NCBI GenBank assembly: GCA_040285825.1
Contig: JAUPSS010000003.1
Location: 186,001-250,000, forward strand
Length of the DNA stretch: 64,000 nt
Direction of reading: 5' to 3'
Origin: Eukaryota sp. TZLM1-RC
Lineage: Eukaryota > Metamonada: BaSk clade
The notes beneath the pieces were generated by a model. It made no database searches. It was given only the letters and a program-made list of their open reading frames with translations, and was not told the DNA's origin. Of the stretch, positions 55,190 through 64,000 are shown piece by piece (position 1 is the stretch's first letter; every line of letters starts with the position of its first letter). The position numbers were made by a program, and so were the translations under genes.

Positions 55190-56430
55190 AAAAAATGCAA
55201 TGAATTCTATTTTATTTTCTTTATTAGAAGTAATTGAATCTTTGATTCGAAGTCATTTAGTTTGTTCTGCTGATTTTGGTGGAATAGATAAATCTTTCAT
55301 TTTGTGTAAAACAGCATTTTTAGGTGGTGGAAAAATTTTGTTTTTGAATTTTCCAAAGGTTCTCTTATGATTTTCATCTGATCAATAGTGGATCTAATGT
55401 TTACTCAAATAAATTTCAATTTGAATCAGGTAATTTGCCCAGTGATAGCTGGATTCAGTGCCTTCCTCAGAATGTTCAAGAAATTCTGAACCGAGCACTC
55501 CCATATTTACGTTTTTAATATACGCAATACAAAACGATACGTTCCCTGAAAAAGCTTCAGCACCATCTGGTTAAAATATACGAAAGCTTGGATTATGAAG
55601 TAAGACTTGGCTTGGCCAAAACTGAAAATCCCGCTTTCCAAAAAATTTTAAGGACATTCGCAATAGTTCTGCTGCTGCTTTAGTTACTCAAATTCCCTCT
55701 GTTTATGGAATTTTTTAAAAAACAATAAATGGCTTTTAAACATGCGTTTTCGTTGTTTTTTATGCCAAACAATTTGCCCAATCATTTAACAAGTAAATGT
55801 GGTAATCCTCTTTTGTTTAATCATCTTTTGAGCTGTAAACATTTTATTACAATTAGAAGTAAAGTACATAATAATGTCAGGGACCAAATTTATTTCATGT
55901 GCAAATCATATCGAATAGATATCTTGTAAGAGCCTTTGCTATCACAATTAATTCTTGATGACCCCAATATTGACCATACGCGCTACAACAGAGCTTCTAT
56001 GGGTCTTACAAAAGGTGATTTGAATTGTTCCCGGCTTAAATGGAAGCTTTCCCATTTTAGCTGCCGAGTCCCTTGACCCTTGTAATTCTTCTAACGAACG
56101 AATCATTAGTTCAGATGTAAATAATCCTCTTCCTGCTGGCAAAAAATACAAAATTGCTAAATACGGAAAACCTATTTCTTCTGTCAATGAAAATTCACAT
56201 GCACAATCTAATTTATGCCTCTTTCTTTTTTGCTTGCTTGAATCTTTAGGTAAGGCTGCTATGGCTTTCCTTGAGGATTTTGTTGTAGTTGTAAAGGAAA
56301 GAACTGGAAGAATTTTCAATCGTGTTTACTGGCAAAACTGGATTGTATTTTTTATTTTTAAGGGAATGGTGAAATTAGTTTCTGATTCACTCTCTTCTGT
56401 TGGGAAATTTTCTGAATCTTTACAATAATT
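55190..56430 (+). pseudogene. Non-LTR retrotransposon relic 5 (divergent subfamily)
   Basis: Scattered plus-strand frames include KHAFSLFFMPNNLPNHL, the knuckle CGNPLLFNHLLSCKHF and then RSKVHNNVRDQIYF. At 56234-56428 AAMAFLEDFVVVVKERTG and FNRVYWQNWIVFFIFKGM, then SDSLSSVGKFSESL, form the 3' module also seen at 11.5, 26.4 and 62.4 kb. Many stops are present. It belongs to the same general LINE type as copies 1-4 but a separate lineage. Confidence 0.55.
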
Positions 56431-56698
56431 TTTACAATCCAACCTCAACTAAATCATCAATTATCTTTATTAATTCAAAATCACCACAACCACTTGTGTG
56501 TTGTAATTATATCTCCTGAATATTTGATGTGGAGCGTTTGACAGGAATAATGTCAATATTTGTTTTTTAAGTGTGTTTGAAATTAAGTGTGTTGGGTAAA
56601 TAGTTATGATAGACAAAACTTTCCAAAGGTACGCTCCATCTGTGTTTCATCAGTTGGAATGAATAAGCGTTTTGATCGCCGTTTGTCGTTGAATCGTA

Positions 56699-56938
56699 TT
56701 GTTTAAAAAGGCTGGTTCTAAGGTCTTTTTGATTGATGAGTTTCGAACCAGTTGCTGTTGTTTCAACTGTAAGAAAGCGGAGAAAACACTTGAAACATTC
56801 CGATGGTGCAGAAATCCTAGGCCATGGAAGAGGCAGCATGAGATGTCTATTCGTCACAAGCTTACCATGAGTAAATCATACGAAAGTTTGTGGCATAGAG
56901 ATCGCAATGCTTCGCTAAATAAGTTGGCGGTGATGTGA
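56699..56938 (+). pseudogene. Fanzor relic E: C-terminal catalytic end
   Basis: The 79-codon frame carries VFLIDEFRTSCCCFNCKK, an exact-looking Fanzor1 RuvC-II with its zinc ribbon. RuvC-III follows as ESLWHRDRNASLNKLAV. Both remaining catalytic residues (Glu and Asp) are present. Everything before RuvC-II is missing or too decayed to see. It belongs to the DEFRTS subfamily, unlike the DEYxTS copies A-D. The gene at 57069 starts 130 bp downstream in the same orientation. Confidence 0.75.
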
Positions 56939-57050
56939 GCACATGTAAAAGGTGGAGATAGACCAGAATACCAGAAAGGAGAAAATCTTCTATTTCACAA
57001 AAACTCAGTCTCTCTACATTAGTGTAAAGAGGACACTTATTTCATTGTTA

Positions 57051-57066
57051 TAGACAATATCTGTAA
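57051..57066 (+). promoter_or_regulatory. Start-proximal motif TAGACAATATCTGTAA
   Basis: The motif lies two bases before the ATG at 57069. The same core precedes DIM1 and the deubiquitinase start at 59170. ATTGT-TATAG-ACAAT around it forms a short inverted repeat. Confidence 0.5.
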
Positions 57067-57068
57067 GA

Positions 57069-57854
57069 ATGACTGGTCATGGTCCATCCTCATGGAGGGA
57101 GCTCATCAAACAATACGATGCTGAACGCAAGCGTGCAATCTACTCTTCAACTCCACACATTATCACACATAAGCAAATGGTCAAAAACTTCAATCCAGTA
57201 ACACAAAAATTCTCTGACCAGACTACTGAAATGCTTATGCAAAAAAAAGAGCAAGTTCTTCCTCCTTGTAGCTCAAACAACAAGTCTTCCATAACATTCG
57301 ACACAAGTGGATCAATACCAAGAATTACTCCTAGGGAAAAAAGTAATAAGTTTGAAAAAGCAAAATCAAGTTACAGTGCTGTTGATTATAACATCATCCG
57401 TCCTCCCTCTCAACTGGACTCATCAACTAGTACCACACAAAGGAGAAAGCAAAGTTCTGTAGACTATAACATCATTACTCCCCCTAATGAATTGGTACCT
57501 TTCCGAAAGCGCAAAATCCCACAGTTTTCAAGTGGAAGAAGGACTCGCAATTTACGTTTACTGCGAGACCGTTCAACTAAAGATTTAGGTATGATTTTAA
57601 GCAATGTTTATAGTGATAGAGAGACTCAGAAGCAAGATAATCATAAAACAATTAAACGGATATCAGAACTCTCTCAATACAGTAATCATAAGCAATCAAT
57701 CAAGGTGTCGAGTAGGCGGTTTGAATGCAACGAAACGCTAAATGATCATAATCTAATTACAGGGATTCCTTGTAGAGGTTTGGATTCACGAACTATTACC
57801 AATATTAAAGTTAACCAAAACCCCAGTGTAAGGGAAATTTTACTTTGTGAGTAA
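57069..57854 (+). CDS. Unknown basic protein with DYNII repeats
   Basis: The 261-residue product is basic and probably disordered. A short motif appears twice: AVDYNIIRPPSQL (about 117) and SVDYNIITPPNEL (about 139). DHNLITGIP near the C-terminus is a possible third. The N-terminus is MTGHGPSSWRELIKQYDAER. Short repeated Tyr-Asn-Ile motifs in basic proteins are seen in some microtubule-inner proteins, but I cannot assign this gene. It is intronless, starts two bases after the initiator-like motif and is convergent with the USP gene. Confidence 0.75.
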   Translation: MTGHGPSSWRELIKQYDAERKRAIYSSTPHIITHKQMVKNFNPVTQKFSDQTTEMLMQKKEQVLPPCSSNNKSSITFDTSGSIPRITPREKSNKFEKAKSSYSAVDYNIIRPPSQLDSSTSTTQRRKQSSVDYNIITPPNELVPFRKRKIPQFSSGRRTRNLRLLRDRSTKDLGMILSNVYSDRETQKQDNHKTIKRISELSQYSNHKQSIKVSSRRFECNETLNDHNLITGIPCRGLDSRTITNIKVNQNPSVREILLCE

Positions 57855-57922
57855 CTGGTATTTCTATTGAGTGGATTCTTTGTTTGGATGTTGATTTTTA
57901 AAACATGTAAATTCAAAGGAAA

Positions 57923-59170
57923 TTAAGTTTTTTTATAAAACAATATATAAGCTTCACTGTTCAAAACCAAATTTTGGTCCACTTGCTTGTAATTTTCATC
58001 AGAAAAGTAATGCCAAGTATCAGAATCACCAAGACGTGTATAAGCAACATAATGTCCAAAGTCTAAACAACCTGAATGACTGACAACAGCTTGCAATTGA
58101 AAATTGTAATCTACTCTTTCTTCATCTGAATTTGAATCTGAATCTGGAGTAAAATCAGAAAAATCTCTTGAATTTAATACCAATGGAAATTCAACAAAAG
58201 TCGAATCCTTTTCAAAACCAAAACCACTGGCTTTGAATCTTTTGATGTGAAATATCAAAACAATTGGTAAATTAAATGGAAAATAAAACTGCTTAATGGC
58301 AGGTCGTTTTCTTAGTTTCTTTCTTGGAACTCTTGGGGCAAATTCATCATCGGAATCATTGGAAAAAGGCAAACTTTGCTTTAGTTCAATTTCAGCTTTA
58401 TGTTTCAAATCCAAAGACGAATCTTGACATTCTAAAATCTTTTTTGCTTGACGTTTTCGTTCTCTAGAAGTACAAATTCTACAAATAAAAGCATTGTCAC
58501 CATAAAGACATTCAGGGTGACAGAAGAATCGCAACAATTCAACAAGATCTGGGTTCTCTTGCGAACTTCTGAAGGGACTGGGTGGAGAAATGGAGAGAGA
58601 TTCAAGGTTGATGTTAGGGTTAGGCGATAAACCAGGTTTTCCTCTCCTATTTCGCTTTGGACTTGAAAGTAAAGAAAGAGAATAATTATAAAACACTTCT
58701 TTTTTTGTGGTGACAGTTTCACAGGACATACAAGTAATTTTGGAAATGGATGTGAAAGAAAACAAAGACTTAAATTTGGGACCATCAGATTCTGCTTGTT
58801 CCGTCTCAACAGCGCAAGTAAGAGCCATGAGCAGTTCAAACGCATCATGTTGACCATAATCAGAGAATACTGGGAATTTACGAGCTATATGGTCATAGAG
58901 AGAAAGTGGAGAAAGAATGGAAGGTGAAGATGTATCCCAATATTGAATATAAAGTCTATGTAGAGCAGAGTTAATGGTAGATCCACATGTGAGAAACGTA
59001 TCAAGTTCAGGAAGTGCAAAAAGTGACTGTAGGACAGCATTAAAAAAACAAGAAAGGCCACTAGATCTGAGACCTCTCTTACCGGGCTCGCCTGAAGTGA
59101 AACATCGTGTGGTAGACGTCTTGTACTGTTTCTGATGCTTCTTTGTAGAACGGCGGTGTTTTTTACCCAT
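57923..59170 (-). CDS. USP16/USP45-like deubiquitinase
   Basis: The 415-residue ubiquitin-specific protease starts with a basic tail (GKKHRRSTKKHQKQY). The Cys box is GLRSSGLSCFFNAVLQSL, where the usual Gly-Asn-Thr is changed to Gly-Leu-Ser but the nucleophilic Cys is kept. YGQHDAFELLMAL and the zinc CMSCETV ... CRICTSRE are present. The His box is SHSGCLDFGHYVAYTR, and the closing VDQNLVLNSEAYILFYKK is typical. Layout and the long internal acidic insert resemble USP16/USP45. No N-terminal zf-UBP is present, so the short form differs from animal USP16. Asn replacing the Asn-Thr oxyanion context may weaken catalysis. Confidence 0.82.
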   Translation of the reverse strand: MGKKHRRSTKKHQKQYKTSTTRCFTSGEPGKRGLRSSGLSCFFNAVLQSLFALPELDTFLTCGSTINSALHRLYIQYWDTSSPSILSPLSLYDHIARKFPVFSDYGQHDAFELLMALTCAVETEQAESDGPKFKSLFSFTSISKITCMSCETVTTKKEVFYNYSLSLLSSPKRNRRGKPGLSPNPNINLESLSISPPSPFRSSQENPDLVELLRFFCHPECLYGDNAFICRICTSRERKRQAKKILECQDSSLDLKHKAEIELKQSLPFSNDSDDEFAPRVPRKKLRKRPAIKQFYFPFNLPIVLIFHIKRFKASGFGFEKDSTFVEFPLVLNSRDFSDFTPDSDSNSDEERVDYNFQLQAVVSHSGCLDFGHYVAYTRLGDSDTWHYFSDENYKQVDQNLVLNSEAYILFYKKT

Positions 59171-59181
59171 TGTTAATTGTT

Positions 59182-59197
59182 ACAGATATTGTCAATA
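59182..59197 (-). promoter_or_regulatory. Start-proximal motif of USP16/45-like gene
   Basis: On the minus strand, TTGACAATATCTGTAACA lies about 10 bases before the ATG. It matches the motifs before DIM1 and the gene at 57069. Confidence 0.5.
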
Positions 59198-59535
59198 ACA
59201 ATGGAATTAGTACTCTTTCAAGAAGATGGAACTGGAAGTGGATCAAATTTACTGTGAATTTTACTTATCATACATTCCCCTATAAAATTCGCTCCTTTTT
59301 TCACCTTTCTCAATGTCTACTCACAGGCAGTAAGAGACATGTAGCATCATTTGACAAAGACAATCATGATCTTCATCAATGGGCTACCTCACTTAAATAT
59401 ACCTACTGCTTTCACAGAACAAAGCCTCGCGACTTGTTGTATCTAAGTGGATCTATCAAATGCTACTAAGGTATTTGTAGATCGGTCTCAACAGTTTTTC
59501 AAAAGTTTTTGTTTCTGTATGCTCACGTTCCCTAT

Positions 59536-60622
59536 TCATCTTCTCAACAGAGATTCTGGGCAAATGTATCTTTCCGGCCACAATTCTGCTTTCTTCTTAA
59601 TTTGAATATTTTTTGCAGCGGAAATATCTCTGTCATATACTATTTGACACTCAGTACAAATACGCATCTGCCATGAGCCTACTTGAATATTCCCGGCCAT
59701 GCAACAACTTGACAGTTTCCTTGTATTAAATTCACTGGTTGGCAAGTGCTTCACGTCCTTTTGATAACACAATCATTTTCTGAAAGCCCTTGCTGATCCA
59801 TATCGATTGACTTTTCGGCAATGAGAAGGGAAATTAGCAGAACCCACAGCAAGATAGAGTTTTTCAGGATGTCCAGCCAGCCTTTGAAATTTGTTGAGAC
59901 TCTCTCTGAACCGTCTCTCTCTCTTCGTCTACGGTTATCAAATTTAATTATTTTCCCTGCCAAATACACTTTCCTCCTGACCAAATTCCAATGGTTCAAA
60001 TATTGGTTGAAATTTTGAACGGAATATTGGTGGGGAGAGTGTTTACTGGTTGAAAGCTTTGTCATGTATCTTCTGCCAGTTGGACAAGGGATAACTCCAC
60101 ATTGATTATCAGTTAAGAAGTAACCACATAATCTAGATTGTCCCAGATCAACGCCGATAAGGGGCCTTTCAGGTAAAATTTCGACTGGATGTCTACGTCT
60201 TCGACGGGGCATTTTTTAGTACCCTTCAACTGTGTTTCTCTGGTTTTGTTGGCATTAGGGTCACTTTTCATTTCATTTTTTGGTCTTCTTTTCTTTTTCG
60301 GTGGTTCATCCAGCTCACCTGTGTTTTCTGAGTCATTACTTTTACCTTCAAAGGTCAAAAGCAGTTCATTACCATTAGTTTTCAATAAAAAAATTTTAAA
60401 TCTATTTTTCCAACTTTTTCTGTTTATATTGAATTTTTGGTAAGGACATTGTTTAAATATTCGTTTCAGACATGTATTTTTGATAAACTTTGTTTTGGAA
60501 GATGATCCTTCAATAAGTGGAAATTTTTTCACAGATTGGAAAACATGTGAAGGTACCTCATGAAATTTAGAACATTTATGAGAAGCTTCAGGTATTATTC
60601 CAAATTTCTTCCAGCAATGCAT
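59536..60622 (-). pseudogene. Fanzor relic F: divergent subfamily with nuclear localisation signal
   Basis: Three minus-strand frames follow each other. 60622-60113 has an N-terminal helical part, an acidic linker and PPKKKRRPK, a monopartite nuclear signal. 60212-59751 has RRRRRHPVEILPERPLIGV and RuvC-I GVDLGQSRLCGYFL. A frameshift within the arginine-rich KIIKFDNRRRRERD segment and a further break follow. 59772-59536 has RuvC-II SEFNTRKLSSCC and RuvC-III ICTECQIVYDRDISAAKN. All catalytic acids survive. RuvC-I is DLG rather than DPN, so this is a third subfamily. The USP16/45-like gene lies downstream (365 bp) in the same orientation. Confidence 0.72.
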
Positions 60623-61483
60623 ATGAGAAAAGAAAGTGAGTAAGTATTGTTAAATTTTTAGATTAAAGAGAAATAGCTCACGAATTTCCTTTGATGAAAA
60701 GGTGATTTTTCATGTGAAAAGTAGGGAAGCAGTGGTAGGAAATCTTTGAAGGAGATTCAAGATAAACTTACATGCATTTAACAAAAAGAATCTTTCTCTT
60801 GAATTATTCAGATTAAAATTGATGTAATGAATTTTGCCATGAAGAAACAAGAGACCTGTCTCTTGGGCATTCAGGAAGAAATCCACTGTAAAAGATATAG
60901 AATAATTGGCGTTGGCCTTTAGAGGTGGATGGAACCAGAAGAACCAGTGGTGATGGTGGTCATAAAAAGATACCATACATCCTGTTCCACTAAAGCTCAT
61001 CATGCCAACGGAAAATTTAGAAGAAAAGATTGAAGCAGTAAAGAAGCTTCATGACAAATATCGGTGACCAAAGGAAGGTCAGTCCGAATTTGTTGCACCA
61101 CCGCAGGGGTCAGCAGCGAGTTAAGTGCACAAGACAGAGTGAATACAAGTGACACAGAGTGAATGTTTGTCATGTAGTGAGAATAAACAGCTCATCTATC
61201 AAATTGTAAACTTGTTACCCCATGTTCGACTTCTTGTCGCCTGTTCTGGGAGGTTTTTAACCCTCAACTTTGTTTTGGGAGGTTTTCACTATTCTTACAC
61301 TTTCCCCTCATTTCATAAACTAGGTTCTTATTTCCCTCACTTAACTTCTTTTTTCGAGCTTTAGGACTCCCCTGTAATCTTTCAACTTCTTTATATTACT
61401 CCCTCATTTCATGCCCCACTACTGGCCCTCCATAAACTGCAACTTATGCTGCTCTACCACCGACGCCTCAACCGGTACAGTTC
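60623..61483. other. Intergenic, nothing recognised
   Basis: Only short uninformative frames are present, including a minus-strand 97-codon frame (60710-61003) with low-complexity His/Phe content. No family was recognised. Confidence 0.4.
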
Positions 61484-61711
61484 ATGTACACACCTCCTGC
61501 TCCTCGCTCATCCGGTAATAATACCAGGAAAACTTTCCTTGAAAGCTTTGATTGGAAGTTGAACAAAATTGTTAGTCATTCATCAAACAAAAACGCTGTT
61601 GTCCCTAGCGTTTTACTTGGTTTGAAGCTTTCTAATGGCATCTCGAAGGAAAATGTTAACATTGAGCTAAACGAACGAGAGCTGGAAGCCCTTGTCAATA
61701 ATGTTGAATAA
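61484..61711 (+). CDS. COMM-domain protein, COMMD6-like length
   Basis: The 75-residue product reads FLESFDWKLNKIVSHSS, VVPSVLLGLKL and VNIELNERELEALVNNVE. This matches the order of a COMM domain: an FxW-type strand, a middle LxLxL strand and a final E-L-x-x-L helix. COMMD proteins form the Commander endosomal sorting complex. COMMD6 is similarly short. An additional upstream exon cannot be excluded. The start is the first in-frame ATG after an upstream stop. Confidence 0.5.
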   Translation: MYTPPAPRSSGNNTRKTFLESFDWKLNKIVSHSSNKNAVVPSVLLGLKLSNGISKENVNIELNERELEALVNNVE

Positions 61712-62810
61712 ATCTCTGTTCATTTAGACAATCTATTATAAAGTAAGTTATTTTGTAAAAAAAATAGTTGATGTTTTTTGTTGTTTATTTGAACATTATT
61801 GGCACGTTATTACGCAAAGAAGCTCCTGAACTGTGTGTTCTAGGTTTTCTGTGTTTTATGTCTACACCATTAAGTAAAAGTTGAAAACTAAGGCCCATAA
61901 ATGTCGTAGGGAGAAACCAGACGTTGGTGGAAGATTTGGTTGGTGAAAAAAATACACCAAAATGCAACCAAAGTGAAAACCACAGTAAATTTTACTGAAC
62001 AATTTTAGTGAACAACAATTTTTTTGAACAATAGCTGGAAGCACAGTGGCATGAGATAAGAAAGAGTGGTGATTAGACTAGCAGAAAGCAAAAACTAAGG
62101 CAGGGAATTATGAGGGGGATTAGAGTCAGGGTGGCTGGTGAGGGGGATTTTTATTCACCCGAAAAGACCACCATAATAAATTTTATCTGAAGGAAATTCC
62201 CCTATTTGTTAAATATAAAGCATTTTTGTTATTCTGGAATGCCGAATTGCATACTCATTATGTCCTTTGTCCATTTGCGTTCTCCTTACATGGCTCTCTT
62301 GGTCCAATTGCTGTATCTCTTGGTTGTTTTTTATTGAAAATGTGAAACTTGATACAGAAAGAGTTTTGATAAGACGTTTTTGTAGAACAGAATTGTAATT
62401 TCAATTTTCAAAGGTGTTGTCTCCATGTTATCTCCTGCTTTCTTATCTTTTGGTCGGTTTTATGAAAGAATAACTTCCAGTCAATTTCTTTGGCTGATTT
62501 GGGGTATGAAAATATAGAATTTAAAGTTTGTTCTTTGGTTTTTCATTGGAATAAGTAATTTAGAATAAAGAAAGGAAAACGGGCTAAAATGGTGAAAAAT
62601 TTGGCTAACTAGGTGAAGAATGTCATCATGAATCTTCTTTTACTAAAAAGGTGAAACAACCATTCTTCTCAATAGAAACTGTTCAACTGCTTTCAGAAGA
62701 ATCGATAATGAAAATAGCATCCATCTAACAGTACACAATTCATGAACAGATTTTGGGTCATTTCAATATTATTGTGATTAACCAAACAAAGAAACAAAAA
62801 TATTTCAGAT
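61712..62810. other. Intergenic with LINE 3' scrap
   Basis: A plus-strand fragment at about 62370-62480 matches the LINE 3' module (NRIVISIFKGVVS and SPAFLSFGRF when frameshifts are allowed). The rest has no recognisable gene. Confidence 0.4.
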
Positions 62811-64000
62811 TTGGAACTATCAAAGATTGAAGCCAAAAAAATAATTAAAGATATGGATAATTCGAATTACACTTTGGAACAGAAAATTAGGTTCAATTAC
62901 CTAAATTTCTTTTATTCAACTCTACAAAATCTTGATAATGAGCTTGGTCAAAGAAGGATTCAATTTCCAGATAATAAATCAATGAATCGAGTTTTCCACT
63001 ACACAGCCAAACAAATTGCCATTAATTATGGCAATAATCTCAGCAAATACCTTCATGAATATATGTTGCGCTGGTTAAACATTATCCCCTTGAAGAAGTT
63101 CAGACTAGAACAAATTCAGGAAAATCATTTGATGAAAGACTTATTGCCTAAACTCAACAAAGTCAGGGAAGCCATTATCGGTGTAAATTTTGATGAACTT
63201 CCTATCAATGATCACATTGTTTTTCCCTTTCCCCAGTCAGAGTTGACTTTGAAGTTTTTTGCTTATGTGAAACATTGTTTTATTCCCACTTTTATTAAGA
63301 ATAAAAATCTTTATTATACTCAATCAGCCAAGCCATTGCAATTTCTGTCTTAGGCTATATATATTAACAGAAGCATTCAATCTTTCTGTTCCCATGATGG
63401 CAATCCTTTGTCAGTGAATAATCCTTTTCCATTGACAACTACATTGATTCCACAGCGTATAAGACTCGACACTCATTGGCTCAATGAAAGATTTAGCAAG
63501 TTTCAGAGGAAGAGCAAATGACATAAGATCATCAATTTTTACCGAAATACTAACTGATAAGGTATTAGATTCTTACAAACGTGAGACTAAAAGTTGCGTT
63601 CAATTGAAATTCTCCTCAATTGTAACAGATGGGATTGCTTGTTCAGTGGTCTTAACTGGTAAAGACCTGATTGCTGGAAATGGAAATGTTTTCAAGAATT
63701 TTACTTCCAAGACGTACCCAGAACGATACATACATTCCCTGTCTGCTGAAAATGTCGAGAAGTTGAAGTTAAAAGATAAAAGAATAGTTGCCATCGACCC
63801 TAACGAGTACGATTTAATGCACTGTGTTTCTCCAAATCCTGCTGTAACTATTACCCCAGAACAAATTTCACAAAATGTGTTCTATAAAAAAGACAACTTC
63901 CAGAAATCAGAAGCAAAAAACGCAAAAGTATTAAAAGAAGAGAGAAACAATTACAAAATCTATCAATCTATTCCAACTCTGACTCTCATTGCACGGCTAA
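62811..64000 (+). pseudogene. Fanzor relic H: N-terminal and RuvC-I part, runs off the window
   Basis: The first frame (62811-63353) encodes an N-terminal helical half (IRFNYLNFFYSTLQNL, IINYGNNLSKYLHEYMLRWL). It ends at TAG, and the same frame continues with LTTTLIPQRIRLDTHWLNE. A one-base shift near 63515 leads into FSSIVTDGIACSVVLTGKD, the characteristic Fanzor1 segment before RuvC-I. Then comes RIVAIDPNEYDLMHCVS, RuvC-I with its Asp. The frame stays open from about 63516 to the window end, where RuvC-II and III should follow. It has only one stop and one shift in about 400 codons, so it is one of the better-preserved copies. Confidence 0.72.

Noticed and set aside
60189-60443. Plus-strand membrane-like frame (Phe/Ser-rich)
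   Set aside because: It is the antisense of the lysine-rich part of Fanzor F; hydrophobicity arises from the complementary codons.

Overview
The window is eukaryotic nuclear DNA, most likely from a free-living flagellated protist. The genes are EXO84-like exocyst, U5 snRNP DIM1, guanylate kinase, WDR37-like, an EF-hand protein resembling EFHB, E2F dimerisation partner DP, TBL1/LisH-WD40, USP34-like and USP16/45-like deubiquitinases, an RPGRIP1-like coiled-coil protein and a COMM-domain protein. They are nearly intron-free, have very short 5' flanks and sit in AT-rich DNA. One 31-nt intron with a TACTAAT branch point is visible in the TBL1-like gene. The species cannot be named from the sequence. 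The standard genetic code fits all intact genes.

Layout. 0.9-3.9 kb: EXO84-like and DIM1. 4.0-6.0 kb: a Fanzor relic and a non-LTR retrotransposon relic. 6.8-8.7 kb: guanylate kinase and WDR37-like. 8.75-12.5 kb: a Fanzor relic and decayed LINE pieces. 12.5-17.3 kb: EFHB-like, a LINE relic, GtrA-like, DP and an unknown protein. 17.4-20.1 kb: a deleted Tc1/mariner transposase and a Fanzor relic. 20.2-30.1 kb: a nest in which an old Ty3/gypsy relic is split by a younger Ty3/gypsy element, itself split by a LINE piece. 30.3-31.6 kb: a LINE relic. 31.7-39.9 kb: a giant USP34-like gene broken by one frameshift. 40-46.2 kb: a LINE relic, two Fanzor relics, a DUSP12-type zinc protein, an RPGRIP1-like protein and a dynein heavy-chain tail pseudogene. 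46.8-49.2 kb: TBL1-like and an aldo-keto reductase. 49.4-55.2 kb: a second Ty3/gypsy element with 81-bp LTRs. 55.2-64 kb: LINE relics, two Fanzor relics, an unknown gene, USP16/45-like, a COMM-domain protein and a Fanzor gene running off the end.

The outstanding feature is at least eight degenerate copies of Fanzor, the eukaryotic relatives of TnpB RNA-guided nucleases. They are recognised by RuvC-I (DPN/DLG), RuvC-II (DEYxTS/DEFRTS), a Cys-rich zinc ribbon and RuvC-III (RDxxAxxN). Three copies (8.9, 42.1 and 45.3 kb) share a nearly identical block of about 130 bp starting at the ORF stop. It contains a hairpin around the stop codon and ends at a short shared motif, as expected for an omega-RNA scaffold and element right end. 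Six copies lie directly upstream of a host gene in the same orientation, with the element ending at a conserved start-proximal motif. This suggests that these nucleases targeted, or were retained at, host core promoters, or donated promoters to host genes.
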